A DNA stretch of 64,000 bases from Venatoribacter cucullus (GTDB lineage Bacteria > Pseudomonadota > Gammaproteobacteria > Pseudomonadales > Oceanobacteraceae): NCBI RefSeq assembly GCF_016132445.1, contig NZ_CP046056.1, forward strand, positions 2,225,501-2,289,500. Direction: 5' to 3'. The notes beneath the pieces were generated by a model. The model had not been told where the DNA came from. It saw only the letters and a list, made by a program, of their open reading frames with translations, and made no database searches. This document shows, piece by piece, positions 1-9,049 of this stretch; the stretch's first letter is position 1; every line of letters starts with the position of its first letter. The position numbers were made by a program, and so were the translations under genes.

Positions 1-231
1 CAGATTCAGACCGTTAACAGTGCCAGCGATCTGGTGGCCGTCTACCTGCCGATGAGCTACATGGTGGGGGGCTATACCTTATTTATTCCCCGCTCACGCC
101 TGACCGAGGTGGACTGGTCATTTGAGGATGCCATGCGCTTTGCCCTCACCGCCGGGGTATCGCAAAGCCAGGCCCGCACACGGCACAGCAACACAACGCC
201 AACTGACGCTGGCGGACAGCCTTTGTTATAG
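1..231 (+). CDS. DUF502 family membrane protein, C-terminal fragment
   Basis: Open reading frame entering from the left edge and ending in TAG at 229-231, so only the last 76 residues are visible. The segment around VYLPMSYMVGGYTLFIPRSR followed by EVDWSFEDAMRFALTAGV resembles the end of DUF502 proteins, where a hydrophobic strand, a (F/V)(I/V)PR turn and an acidic S-x-E-D-A-(M/L) helix precede a short variable tail. DUF502 proteins are inner-membrane proteins of unknown function with two N-terminal membrane helices, which would lie outside the window. The tail after about residue 57 is polar and looks disordered. The family call rests on about 45 residues only. Confidence 0.6.
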   Translation, partial: QIQTVNSASDLVAVYLPMSYMVGGYTLFIPRSRLTEVDWSFEDAMRFALTAGVSQSQARTRHSNTTPTDAGGQPLL

Positions 232-279
232 TGCATATACTTTTATTGACTTATTAACACTGCAACCAAGGCATCCCGC

Positions 280-1308
280 ATGGAAGGTACGACCAGCCCG
301 GACTTAACCCCGGAACAGATTCAGCATTTTATCCCGTTCGATGAACTGTCCGTCGGCGCGATCACTGAACTGCTGCCGCATTTCCGTTTTTACCGGGTCG
401 ATGCCAAAAAAGTGCTGTTCAAACGTGGCGAAGAAGACAGCGAATGCCATTTCTTACTCACCGGCAGCGTTGACCTGGCCGATGATCAGTTCCGCATCAC
501 CCCGATCAAGGGCGATGACGACGAAAACTTTCTCGCCCTGGATGCCAGCCACAGTATTCATCGCCATGCTGCCATCAGTCAGACGCCCTGTACCCTGTTC
601 GCGGTTAAGCGTCAGCATCTGGAACTGATTACCACCTGGTCGGAATTAACCCAGTCCTGGCAACAGGATGACGATAACGCCGACTGGCTGGAAACCCTGC
701 TTACCTCCGGGCTGTTCAACCGCATACCGCCGGGCAATATTCAGAAGCTGCTCAGCCGCTTTAATGAACGGCCAGTGGCACTGGGCGAACAGATTATCCG
801 CGAAGGCGAAGAAGGCCACGAATGCTATGTCATCAAACAAGGCAAGGCGCTGGTAACCCGCCAGCACAACAACAAAACCGAGACACTGGCCGCGCTCAGT
901 AATGGTGACCTGTTTGGTGAAGATGCCCTGATCAGCAACCTGCCCCGCAATGCCAGCATCACCATGAGCAGTGATGGGGTATTAATGGTGCTGACCAAAG
1001 AAGATTTCGACGTACTGCTGAAGCAACCGGTACTGAGCTACGTCAGCGAGGACGAGCTGGAAAGCCTGATCGCCGATGGCGATACCGGTACCGTGATGCT
1101 GGATGTCCGCCTGCCGCAGGAAGTAGCCGCTAACCCGCTGCACCGCGCCCAGACTATTCCACTGGCCCAGCTACGCAACCGCCTGAATGAATTGTCTAAC
1201 GCTTTTGTCTATGTTGTGGCCGGCGAAGGCCGGGCCGAAGCGGCCGCCTATATTCTCAGCGAAGCGGGCTTTGAAGCCCGGGTACTGAAGCAAACCAGCC
1301 AGCACTGA
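280..1308 (+). CDS. Double cyclic-nucleotide-binding domain protein with C-terminal rhodanese-like domain
   Basis: 342 residues, no signal peptide or membrane segment, so probably cytoplasmic. Two cNMP-binding beta-roll domains lie at about 10-120 and 138-255. The second has a good phosphate-binding cassette (GDLFGEDALISNLPRNASI, with FGE and the Arg that binds the cyclic phosphate in CRP/PKA-type domains). The first lacks it and is probably structural. A rhodanese-like domain follows (about 262-335, starting VMLDVRLPQE). Its active-site loop reads VVAGEGRAE, with no cysteine where sulfurtransferases have one, so it is likely a non-catalytic sensor or docking domain. There is no DNA-binding helix-turn-helix, unlike CRP. 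The output partner is not obvious from the neighbours. Confidence 0.8.
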   Translation: MEGTTSPDLTPEQIQHFIPFDELSVGAITELLPHFRFYRVDAKKVLFKRGEEDSECHFLLTGSVDLADDQFRITPIKGDDDENFLALDASHSIHRHAAISQTPCTLFAVKRQHLELITTWSELTQSWQQDDDNADWLETLLTSGLFNRIPPGNIQKLLSRFNERPVALGEQIIREGEEGHECYVIKQGKALVTRQHNNKTETLAALSNGDLFGEDALISNLPRNASITMSSDGVLMVLTKEDFDVLLKQPVLSYVSEDELESLIADGDTGTVMLDVRLPQEVAANPLHRAQTIPLAQLRNRLNELSNAFVYVVAGEGRAEAAAYILSEAGFEARVLKQTSQH

Positions 1309-1344
1309 GGCGGGAAATAACCCCTACTGGCCGGAAACAACCGG

Positions 1345-1408
1345 ACAATGTAAGACCACTTGCGCCACCACGTTACACAAAGACCACTAAAAAGTTACAC
1401 AATGTAAC
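1345..1408. promoter_or_regulatory. Repeated motifs upstream of the haem peroxidase gene
   Basis: The 238-bp gap before the peroxidase gene holds GTTACACAA twice (1372-1380 and 1394-1402, 22 bp apart, about two helical turns). The second copy is half of a perfect inverted repeat, GTTACA-CAA-TGTAAC (1394-1408). A related ACAATGTAA is at 1345-1353, and AGACCACT occurs at 1353-1360 and 1381-1388. Phased direct copies plus a palindrome suggest a transcription-factor binding region. The regulator is unknown and the link to the peroxidase gene is inferred from position. Confidence 0.45.
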
Positions 1409-1546
1409 CCTTCAGGCCAAACTCAGAATACCTACAAAAAACCACCAGCCACCCTCTCTTTTATCGTGATTCACTGCCGCAGCTGCCGGTTATGCCGTCA
1501 GTACTCAACGCACGGCCCAACAATAACGATAAACGGAGATCACCAC

Positions 1547-4306
1547 ATGAACAGTATCTGGGTTACCTGGCCCTCGCTGGTCAAGCTCGGCACCCTCGGG
1601 ATTTTTGCTGGCTTAATTACACTGGCTGCCGAACGGCAGGAGTTGTTCAAAAACAACCTGTTTGATTTCGAACGCTGGGATGAATACAACGCCGACATCA
1701 ACTGTGATGAACGCAGCCTGAATGCCCGTACCGAAAACGGTACCTGTAACATTCTGGAAAACCCGTCAGAAGGTTCGGTTATGCGTCGTTTCGGCCGTAA
1801 CGTTGAACTGTCCGCCGCTCAGGGCGAAACGGAAGCCGACACCCTGTTAACTCCGAACCCGCGTGAAGTCAGTAACGTACTGCTGTCCCGTGGCGATGAT
1901 TTCAAACCGGCCACCTCGGTTAACTTCATTGCTGCCAGCTGGATTCAGTTCATGACCCACGACTGGTTCTTCCATGGCGAAAACAGCGCCGAAAACCCGA
2001 TTGAAGTGCCGCTGCCGGCCGGCGACAGCATGGGTTCCGGTACTCTGAAAGTGCGTCGTACCCAACCGGATACCACCCGCATCGCCTCTGAAGCACACTT
2101 GCCGGACAGCTATCAGAACCATGTTACCCACTGGTGGGATGGCTCGCAGATTTACGGCAGTGATCTGGAAACCTCCAACAGCATCCGTGAATTCCAGGGC
2201 GGTCGTCTGACCGTGAATGCCGATGGCACCCTGCCGCGTGAATTCTTCTCTGGTCTGCCGAAAACCGGTTTTGTGGATAACTGGTGGGTCGGTCTGAGCA
2301 TGCTGCACCAGCTGTTCGTAAAAGAGCACAACGCTATTGCTGAAACACTGGCGGCCAGCTACCCGGATAAAGATGATCAGTGGCTGTACGACAAAGCCCG
2401 TCTGGTCAACTCCGCCCTGATGGCGAAAATTCACACTGTTGAATGGACGCCGGCCATCATTGCCAACCCGGTTACCGAGCGTGCCATGTACGCCAACTGG
2501 TGGGGTCTGGCTGGTGACGCCAACAAGCGTGACAAGTACGGCGCCGAACTGGACAAGATTTATGAAGATCTGGCCAAAAAAGATTCCTGGATCCGCCGCA
2601 TTCTGGGTCTTGACCCGAAACTGGCTGAAGCCATGGAAAAAGGCGACTTCCTGGAATGGGCGATTACCGGTCTGGCTGGTGCGCGTAAGTCTGACAACGC
2701 CGGTGTTCCGTTTACCCTGACCGAAGAATTCGTCTCGGTTTACCGTATGCACCCGCTGATGCGTGACAATATCGATATTTACGACATCGGTTCTAACGTC
2801 GTCGACAAGAGCGTTGCCCTGGAAGAAACCCGTGACGGCGCCGCCGAAGACATGCTGGACCGTGAAGGTTCTGACCGTCTGTGGTACTCCTTCGGTATCA
2901 CCAACCCGGGCGCCCTGGTACTGAACAACAACCCGGAATTCCTGCGTAATCTGGATCTGCCGATCGTCGGCAAAATGGACATCGCCGCTATCGACGTAAT
3001 CCGTGACCGTGAGCGTGGTGTACCGCGTTACAACGAATTCCGTCGTCAGATTGGCCTGAACCCGATCACCAAGTTTGAAGATCTGACCAAAGATCCGAAA
3101 ACCCTGGCCGATCTGAAGCGTTTGTATAACAACAACGTTGAAATGATCGACACACTGGTCGGCATGATGGCGGAAACTGTGCGTCCGGAAGGCTTCGCCT
3201 TCGGCGAAACCGCATTCCAGATTTTCATCATGAACGCTTCCCGTCGCATCATTGCTGACCGTTTCTTCACCTCGCACTACACCCCGGAAGTTTATACTCA
3301 GGAAGGTTATGACTGGGTAGAAAACAACACCATGGTGGACGTGCTGAACCGTCACTTCCCGCAACTGAACACCTCTCTGGTGGGCGTCGATAACGCCTTC
3401 AAACCCTGGGGTCTGAACATTCCGGCTGACTACGATCAGTGGGATGCCTGTGCCAAGCAGGAGCTGCTGTGGACCAACGGTGTGAAGCGCACGACCTATG
3501 CCGAAGGCGAACTGCCGGCGATTCCGGATGTAGACACCCGCGCTATGATCAGCCGCATTCTGTGGGACAAAGTCCGCTACGTTGGCGACGTTGCTCCGGT
3601 TGGCCATACCAAGCCGATCCATCCGCACGGTGCGGTGGCCAAAGTAGCCTTTAATGCCACCGCCAACCATCCGTATACCGGTGTGTTCAAAGGTAACGAA
3701 TGTGGTCTGCTGCGCATGTCGGTAACCGGTGATCCGGCCAAACGTGGCGTCCAGCCAGGTCTGGCATGGAAAACCTTTATCGATGGCAAGCCGTCTGAAA
3801 ACGTTGCTGCGCTGTACACTCTGACCGGCCAGGGCAACAACTACAACCTGTTTGCCAACGAGCTGTCACAATATGTGCGTCCGGAAGCCAACGACACTCT
3901 GGGCAGCACCATTCTGTTCTCGCTGGTCACCACCAAGCCGACGCAACTGATGGTGAACGCCATGGCCGAAGTAAACTCTGACGGTAGCGCGGCTGCGAAT
4001 GCCAAGTCACCGACCCAGATCTACTTCGTACCGGCGGCTGACGTGAAAAACCGCTTCAGCACCGCGGCACACGATTTCCGTACTGACCTGCTGAGCCTGC
4101 CGGCCGGCACCAAGCTGTACGATGTCTACGCGACTGACAAATCGATCCAGAACTCCATTTTCAGCAGCATTGCCGCCCGCTATGCCTCTGAACGCCGCAA
4201 CAGCGCGGTGAAAGTGGGTGAGATTGTGCTGACCTCTGAATTTGCTGCCTCCGCTTTCGGCGACTCCGGCATCTTCTTCAAGCATCAGCGTTACGAAGAC
4301 CGGTAA
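1547..4306 (+). CDS. Alpha-dioxygenase-like animal haem peroxidase family protein
   Basis: 919 residues from the ATG at 1547, which has GGAG 8 bp upstream; an upstream in-frame GTG at 1466 is less likely. A hydrophobic stretch at about residues 8-28 may be a signal anchor. The core matches fatty-acid alpha-dioxygenases/cyclooxygenase-type haem proteins: distal motif WIQFMTHDWFFH (Gln134, His138), HWWDGSQIYGSD (about 195-206), EEFVSVYRMHPL with Tyr399 and proximal His402 in the Tyr-x-x-His spacing of the radical-forming Tyr and haem ligand, and ETAFQIFIMNASRRIIADRF. In this family a tyrosyl radical oxygenates a fatty acid to a 2-hydroperoxide. The threonine before the distal His replaces the haem-linking Asp of mammalian peroxidases. 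Plant enzymes are about 640 residues; here some 220 extra C-terminal residues of unknown role follow. The substrate is inferred. Confidence 0.8.
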   Translation: MNSIWVTWPSLVKLGTLGIFAGLITLAAERQELFKNNLFDFERWDEYNADINCDERSLNARTENGTCNILENPSEGSVMRRFGRNVELSAAQGETEADTLLTPNPREVSNVLLSRGDDFKPATSVNFIAASWIQFMTHDWFFHGENSAENPIEVPLPAGDSMGSGTLKVRRTQPDTTRIASEAHLPDSYQNHVTHWWDGSQIYGSDLETSNSIREFQGGRLTVNADGTLPREFFSGLPKTGFVDNWWVGLSMLHQLFVKEHNAIAETLAASYPDKDDQWLYDKARLVNSALMAKIHTVEWTPAIIANPVTERAMYANWWGLAGDANKRDKYGAELDKIYEDLAKKDSWIRRILGLDPKLAEAMEKGDFLEWAITGLAGARKSDNAGVPFTLTEEFVSVYRMHPLMRDNIDIYDIGSNVVDKSVALEETRDGAAEDMLDREGSDRLWYSFGITNPGALVLNNNPEFLRNLDLPIVGKMDIAAIDVIRDRERGVPRYNEFRRQIGLNPITKFEDLTKDPKTLADLKRLYNNNVEMIDTLVGMMAETVRPEGFAFGETAFQIFIMNASRRIIADRFFTSHYTPEVYTQEGYDWVENNTMVDVLNRHFPQLNTSLVGVDNAFKPWGLNIPADYDQWDACAKQELLWTNGVKRTTYAEGELPAIPDVDTRAMISRILWDKVRYVGDVAPVGHTKPIHPHGAVAKVAFNATANHPYTGVFKGNECGLLRMSVTGDPAKRGVQPGLAWKTFIDGKPSENVAALYTLTGQGNNYNLFANELSQYVRPEANDTLGSTILFSLVTTKPTQLMVNAMAEVNSDGSAAANAKSPTQIYFVPAADVKNRFSTAAHDFRTDLLSLPAGTKLYDVYATDKSIQNSIFSSIAARYASERRNSAVKVGEIVLTSEFAASAFGDSGIFFKHQRYEDR

Positions 4307-4328
4307 TCCGCCGGTTGATGGTTGCAAT

Positions 4329-4356
4329 AAGGGGTTACGGTTCGCCGTAACCCCTT
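4329..4356 (+). terminator. Hairpin downstream of the haem peroxidase gene
   Basis: A perfect 12-bp stem (AAGGGGTTACGG / CCGTAACCCCTT) closes a TTCG tetraloop, directly after the peroxidase stop codon. UUCG is an unusually stable tetraloop. Only a short TT follows the stem, so it may act together with the next hairpin or protect the 3' end. Confidence 0.6.
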
Positions 4357-4368
4357 TATAAGACCTAT

Positions 4369-4404
4369 AAAAAAACCGCCGCAGATAACTGCGGCGGTTT
4401 TTTT
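4369..4404. terminator. Bidirectional intrinsic terminator between converging genes
   Basis: Seven A, CCGCCGCAG, loop ATAA, CTGCGGCGG, seven T. The symmetrical A and T runs let it end transcription both of the haem peroxidase gene (plus strand) and of the peroxiredoxin gene (minus strand), whose stop codon is 25 bp away. Confidence 0.9.
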
Positions 4405-4428
4405 ATGGAAGCGAAAAAGCGGCGCTGC

Positions 4429-5031
4429 TTACAGCTTGCCGGCTTCTTCGGCCAGGTATTTAGCTACGCCTTCCGGAGAAGCGTTCATACCTTTATCGCC
4501 TTTCTTCCAGCCAGCCGGGCACACTTCGCCGTGGGCTTCGTGGAATTGCAGGGCTTCAACCAGACGCACCAGCTCATCAATGTTACGGCCCAGCGGCAGG
4601 TCGTTGATGTTGGCAGCGCGGATCACGCCTTCTTTGTCGATCAGGAACGCACCACGCAGCGCCACGCCACCGGCGGTTTCTACGTCGTAGGCTTTACAGA
4701 TACCGTGGTCAACGTCAGCCGCCATGGTGTACTTAACCGCACCAATGCCGCCTTTATCCACCGGGGTGTTACGCCAGGCGTTGTGAGTGAAATGTGAATC
4801 GATGGAAACCGAGATCACTTCCACACCCAGTTGCTTGAAGGCATCCATACGGTGATCCAGAGCGATCAGCTCAGACGGGCACACGAAGGTGAAATCCAGC
4901 GGGTAGAAGAACACCAGGGCGTATTTGCCTTTGGTGGCTTCAGCGAAGTTATAGGAATCTACGATGGTGCCATTACCCAGTACCGCCGGAACGGTGAAAT
5001 CGGGGGCTTTTTTACCTACCAGAACGCTCAT
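4429..5031 (-). CDS. Typical 2-Cys peroxiredoxin (AhpC/Prx1 family)
   Basis: 200 residues. It reduces hydrogen peroxide and organic hydroperoxides in the cytoplasm, using thioredoxin or AhpF/AhpD as reductant. The peroxidatic cysteine is Cys51 in DFTFVCPSE and the resolving cysteine is Cys171 in HGEVCPAGW, the arrangement of typical dimeric or decameric 2-Cys enzymes. A GGIG motif at about residues 94-97 resembles the GGLG of sensitive Prx1 enzymes, but the C-terminus (KYLAEEAGKL) lacks the YF motif, so robustness to overoxidation is expected. It faces the haem peroxidase gene across a shared terminator. No ahpF lies beside it. Confidence 0.93.
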   Translation of the reverse strand: MSVLVGKKAPDFTVPAVLGNGTIVDSYNFAEATKGKYALVFFYPLDFTFVCPSELIALDHRMDAFKQLGVEVISVSIDSHFTHNAWRNTPVDKGGIGAVKYTMAADVDHGICKAYDVETAGGVALRGAFLIDKEGVIRAANINDLPLGRNIDELVRLVEALQFHEAHGEVCPAGWKKGDKGMNASPEGVAKYLAEEAGKL

Positions 5032-5197
5032 TGTTTAACTCCCTTTGAGTTGCAGAAATACATCATCGGATCAACCGGCTGCCGGGCGGCAGAACGGTAC
5101 AGAGCTGGTATCATACATGGCGTATCGGGCAGCGCCTACCCACAACAAGAATGCCGGCAGCGCCTGTAACCGCTCACCAGAAACAGGATAAGTCCTT

Positions 5198-5923
5198 GTG
5201 CTGAAAGGATTTTCTGCATTAGTCATACGGCTTAACCAGCACCGTCTGTTGCTGGGAATGCTGGCTGCTTCCCTGTTGCTGCACAGCCTGTTACTGGCAC
5301 CGGGCTGGCACTGGCCACAGGCTCAGCCCCAGCCGGTGGTTATTCTGGCGAAAATCCGCAGCCCCGAGCCGCAGGCCCCTGTCCGCCACGATACAGCGGC
5401 AAGTCAGACGGCCGCTCCTGCGAACCAGCCATTACCGCCAACACCCCCTCAACCGCAGCCACCAACTAAGCCGCTACAGACCACTAACGCCGCCAGCCGC
5501 CCGCTGCCATCCGTGCCACAGCCTGCCAGCCCTGAACAAACCGCGCAGACCACCAATAAGAACACCAGCAGCGCAGTATCAACCACCCCTGATGGCGAAC
5601 AGCCCGACAGCCGCCCGGGCCTGACCTTCAGTAAAGAAGAACAAGCCAGCGACCCGCTGGAATACAGCTACCAGCAACAATTATTAGCGCACCTGCGCCA
5701 GCGCTTGCGCGCACCGGCCGGTTTAAAGGGCAGCGTACGGCTGGAAATTCAGTTCAGCTACCGCCAACTGGCCACGAACATTCAGGTAATTCACAGCAGC
5801 GGCAACCCCAGGCTGGATGACTGGGCCATGAAAGCCGTAATGGCCGCCAACCCGTTCCCGCCGGTGCCGGCGGAGTTGCCGGCCGACTACATATTCCGGC
5901 CGACGATTAAGACGGAAGAGTAA
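5198..5923 (+). CDS. TonB-like energy transducer
   Basis: 241 residues starting at GTG 5198, preceded by AGGATAA; the ATG at codon 21 is an alternative, but it would remove the cytoplasmic tail. One N-terminal membrane helix (about 19-35) is followed by a Pro/Gln/Thr-rich periplasmic linker (about 42-135, many PQP/PPTP segments). A C-terminal TonB-type domain (about 150-241) has YQQQLLAHLRQRLRAP, then GSVRLEIQF, and the SSGNPRLDDWAMKAVMAANPFPPVP signature. Such proteins couple the ExbBD proton-driven motor to outer-membrane receptors. No exbB, exbD or receptor gene is adjacent, so the partner is unknown. Confidence 0.85.
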   Translation: MLKGFSALVIRLNQHRLLLGMLAASLLLHSLLLAPGWHWPQAQPQPVVILAKIRSPEPQAPVRHDTAASQTAAPANQPLPPTPPQPQPPTKPLQTTNAASRPLPSVPQPASPEQTAQTTNKNTSSAVSTTPDGEQPDSRPGLTFSKEEQASDPLEYSYQQQLLAHLRQRLRAPAGLKGSVRLEIQFSYRQLATNIQVIHSSGNPRLDDWAMKAVMAANPFPPVPAELPADYIFRPTIKTEE

Positions 5924-6013
5924 AATGGTTAAGCGTTATGCGTTCAGGGTTCTGTGTGCCCGGCGTTGAATGACAAAGCACGCCCAACGCTCAACCCAGA
6001 ACCCCTAACCCGC
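5924..6013. repeat. Heptad-arm inverted element, copy 1
   Basis: It sits between the converging tonB-like and RND permease genes. The left arm has four 7-bp units ending in GTT (AATGGTT at 5924 to CAGGGTT at 5945-5951), and the right arm has four units beginning AAC (AACGCTC at 5986 to AACCCGC at 6007-6013), in opposite orientation around a 34-bp centre. The right arm covers the stop codon of the RND permease gene. The same architecture recurs at about 41.05, 41.4, 49.3 and 52.6 kb. Confidence 0.75.
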
Positions 6014-9000
6014 CGTTTTGCCCGCCAACATCCGGTACAACACCGGCACCACAATCAGCGTCAGCAGGGTCGATACCAGCAAACCACCGATAATGGCCCA
6101 GCCCATCGGTGCCCACATGCCAGAACCCGACAGCGTCAGCGGTAATAACCCACCCACGGTCGTCAATGTGGTCAGCACAATGGGCACAAAACGGGTTTGC
6201 GCGGCTGCCGCAATGGCTTCCATGACCGTCATGCCATCGCGGCGCATCTGGTTGGCGTAATCCACCAGAATAATGGAGTTATTCACCACAATACCGACCA
6301 GCGAGGTTAAGCCGATAAAGGCGGTAAAACTGAAGGTAAAGCCGGTGAAAAATAACGCCAGTAACGCGCCGATAATGGCGAAAGGAATGGCCGCAAACAC
6401 AATCAGCGGCTGCACAAAGGAACGGAACTGCAGCACCAGCACGGCAAAAATGCCCATCACCGTCAGCAGCAGGGCTTTCGCCATACCACCGAAAGCTTCT
6501 TTGCGGTTTGCCTGTTCACCGCCCACGGTAAAATGCACGCCGGTGGGTAATTGCAGTTGCTGTAAGCGCGCCACCAGATCATTGGTCACCGCTTCGGTGG
6601 TAAAACCGGGTAACACATCGGCGGTTACCCGGGCCATGCGTTCGGTATCAAAATGCTGGAAGCGGGCAATGCTGGTTTCCGGTTCCAGCGACGCCAGCTG
6701 CAACAGCGGCACCAATGTGCCCTGAGCGGTGGGAATCTGAATATCGGCAAAGGTCTGCAACTGCGGCGAACTGTATTCCGACAGCCGCAATACCAGCTGA
6801 TATTCCTCGCCATCGCTGTCCCGGAACAGCCCCACCGGCGTGCCCACCAGTGCGGTGCGGATGGTGCGGTCAATGGTGCTTAACGGAATGCCCAGTAACG
6901 CGGCTTTATCGCGGTTAATCTGTACGTGCAGATCCACTTTAAAATGCCCGGCCGGGTTATCAATGCCCACCAGCCCGGGCGTTTGTTCCATCTGTTCGGT
7001 GACCTGCTGCGCCACCTGCTGAATATCGCTTAATACTTCACCCAGCACGCGGATTTCCACCGGCGCTTCCACCGCCGGCCCCTGCAGGAATTCTTTTACG
7101 GTAATTTGTGCGCCGGGAATCTGCACCAGTTGCTGGCGTAAGGTCGCCACTAACGGTTCTACCTGAGCTAATTCATGCGCGCTGAGGCTGACAAATAATT
7201 GTGCATAATTCACCGTCTGCCGCGACGGCATGGTGTTGTAATACACGCGCGGATTACCGCGGCCAATATTGGCGGCAATATCCACCACCAGCGGATGCTG
7301 GCGCACCAGCGCTTCAACCCGTGCCGTCATGGCATCGGTCTGGTCAAAACTGCTGCCTTCCGGCATATCAATATTCACCAGCAACATGGGTTTTTCCGCT
7401 TTCGGAAATAAGCTGACGCCGATAAAAGGAAACAACGTCAGCGAGCCGATTAACAGCAGCACCGAAATGCTTAACACCCGTCCCGGCCGCTGCAATGCAC
7501 GGTTTAAATGACGCTCATAGCTACCACCGGCGACGCGCATTAATAAGCGCTGCGCCAGGGGGATTTTATCCGAACGCCCCAGCCGGCTGGCCAGCAACGG
7601 CGTCAGGGTTAACGCCACCAATAATGACGCAAATAACGTCAGCACCACGGTCACCGGCATGGCGCGCATAAAGGTACCCGAGCCGTTCTGCATCAGCAGC
7701 ATGGGTAAAAACGCCAACACTGTGGTTAACGTCCCTGACGCCACTGCCCAGGCGACCTGGGAGCTGCCACGCACCGCGGCTTCGGCCGGAGTATCCCCAT
7801 CACGCAAATGACGACTGACGTTTTCCACCACCACAATGGCGTTGTCCACCAGCAAACCCAGTGCAATCACCAGACCGACAATGGACATCTGCTGCAAACC
7901 GAAACCGGCAATATCCACCCAGCCAATGGCAATAAAAATGGATAACGGAATCGCCGCCACCACCACCAGCGCCGGGCGCAACCCCAACACCAGAACCGAC
8001 AGCACCGCCACCAGCACCAGACCCTGATTTAAATTATCAAAAAAATGGCTGATCTGACGCGCCACACTCAGGGATTGATCCATCACCACATCGAGACGGA
8101 TATGCCCCGGTAAGCGATTTTGTTGATAGTTCTGCAGCACGGTTTCCATGCCATCACGGACCTGAAAAATCTGGCTGCCTTTGCGTTGTACCGCCGCCAG
8201 AAAAACCGCTTTTTCACCGTTCAACCGGGCCCGGTAACCGGGCAGGGTTTCGGCCAGGGTAATGTGAGCCAGGTCGCGCAAATAAATAATGCGGCTGCCT
8301 TCGGCGCGCACCACCGTCGCGGCAATGGCTTCCAGCGATTCATAATCGCCGCTGGTGCGCACCGTAAACCGCCGGTCGCCGGCATGGGCGTGACCACCGG
8401 GTAAATTCTGTGCCGCACTTTGTACCGCGGCGGCAATGCTATCCAGACTGATACCCAGTGCATTGGCTTTGCGTTGCTGAATCTGAATCTGTACTTCCAG
8501 CGCTGGCAGCGCGGCAATATCGACCCGTTTAACCCCCGCCACCCGTTCCAGCTGTTGCTCCAGGGTTTCGGCGTGTTTTTTCAACTCGCTGTAGTCCGCC
8601 TGTTCTGATACCAGCGCCAGTTGCAGAATGCTGACATCGGCGGGGGAAATTTTATCGATATCCAGCGCCACAATACTGGCCGGTAACTCGTTGCGGATAC
8701 GGGCCACCGCCGCTACCACATCATCGTATTTATCTTCCGCATTGGTGCCGTATAAAAACTCAATGCGGATCACCGCCAGGCCATCTTCAATGTCGGTTTT
8801 AATTTCGCGCACATCGTCCAGTTCATTCAGGACGTCTTCAATCGGATCGACCACCAGTTTTTCCATATCCAGTGGCGTGGTACCCGGATTCACCACCTTA
8901 ATCATGGCGGCAGAAAAATCGAATTGCGGGTCTTCCGACCGGGGCATGGTAAAAAATGACACCACCCCCAGCAGCACCAACAATAAAAACATCACCCAGG

Positions 9001-9040
9001 TAAATTGGTGATTGCGGATCGCCAGCTCAGGTAATTGCAT
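6005..9040 (-). CDS. RND efflux transporter permease subunit
   Basis: 1011 residues, the usual size for AcrB/MexB-type (HAE1-like) trimeric pumps: twelve predicted inner-membrane helices and two large periplasmic loops. The N-terminus (residues about 10-35) is the first helix. The fourth-helix proton-relay segment reads GLLVDNAIVVVENV, with a single Asp where AcrB has two. The repeat-related motif GIVVNNSIILVDYAN is in the second half. It takes substrates from the periplasm or inner-membrane leaflet and passes them through the adaptor to an outer-membrane channel. It starts 9 bp after the adaptor gene, so they form one operon. No TolC-type channel gene is nearby. Substrate is not deducible. 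Confidence 0.93.
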   Translation of the reverse strand: MQLPELAIRNHQFTWVMFLLLVLLGVVSFFTMPRSEDPQFDFSAAMIKVVNPGTTPLDMEKLVVDPIEDVLNELDDVREIKTDIEDGLAVIRIEFLYGTNAEDKYDDVVAAVARIRNELPASIVALDIDKISPADVSILQLALVSEQADYSELKKHAETLEQQLERVAGVKRVDIAALPALEVQIQIQQRKANALGISLDSIAAAVQSAAQNLPGGHAHAGDRRFTVRTSGDYESLEAIAATVVRAEGSRIIYLRDLAHITLAETLPGYRARLNGEKAVFLAAVQRKGSQIFQVRDGMETVLQNYQQNRLPGHIRLDVVMDQSLSVARQISHFFDNLNQGLVLVAVLSVLVLGLRPALVVVAAIPLSIFIAIGWVDIAGFGLQQMSIVGLVIALGLLVDNAIVVVENVSRHLRDGDTPAEAAVRGSSQVAWAVASGTLTTVLAFLPMLLMQNGSGTFMRAMPVTVVLTLFASLLVALTLTPLLASRLGRSDKIPLAQRLLMRVAGGSYERHLNRALQRPGRVLSISVLLLIGSLTLFPFIGVSLFPKAEKPMLLVNIDMPEGSSFDQTDAMTARVEALVRQHPLVVDIAANIGRGNPRVYYNTMPSRQTVNYAQLFVSLSAHELAQVEPLVATLRQQLVQIPGAQITVKEFLQGPAVEAPVEIRVLGEVLSDIQQVAQQVTEQMEQTPGLVGIDNPAGHFKVDLHVQINRDKAALLGIPLSTIDRTIRTALVGTPVGLFRDSDGEEYQLVLRLSEYSSPQLQTFADIQIPTAQGTLVPLLQLASLEPETSIARFQHFDTERMARVTADVLPGFTTEAVTNDLVARLQQLQLPTGVHFTVGGEQANRKEAFGGMAKALLLTVMGIFAVLVLQFRSFVQPLIVFAAIPFAIIGALLALFFTGFTFSFTAFIGLTSLVGIVVNNSIILVDYANQMRRDGMTVMEAIAAAAQTRFVPIVLTTLTTVGGLLPLTLSGSGMWAPMGWAIIGGLLVSTLLTLIVVPVLYRMLAGKTAG

Positions 9041-9049
9041 GGTCTGCCC

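Noticed and set aside
1490-1535. Sixth heptad-arm element upstream of the haem peroxidase gene
   Set aside because: TACTCAACGCACG is shared with copy 3, but there is no 7-bp phasing and no opposite arm.
1847-3670. 607-codon open frame antisense to the haem peroxidase gene
   Set aside because: A shadow of a long, GC-rich coding region: its low-complexity composition mirrors the codon bias of the real gene, and it has no recognisable domain and no ribosome site.
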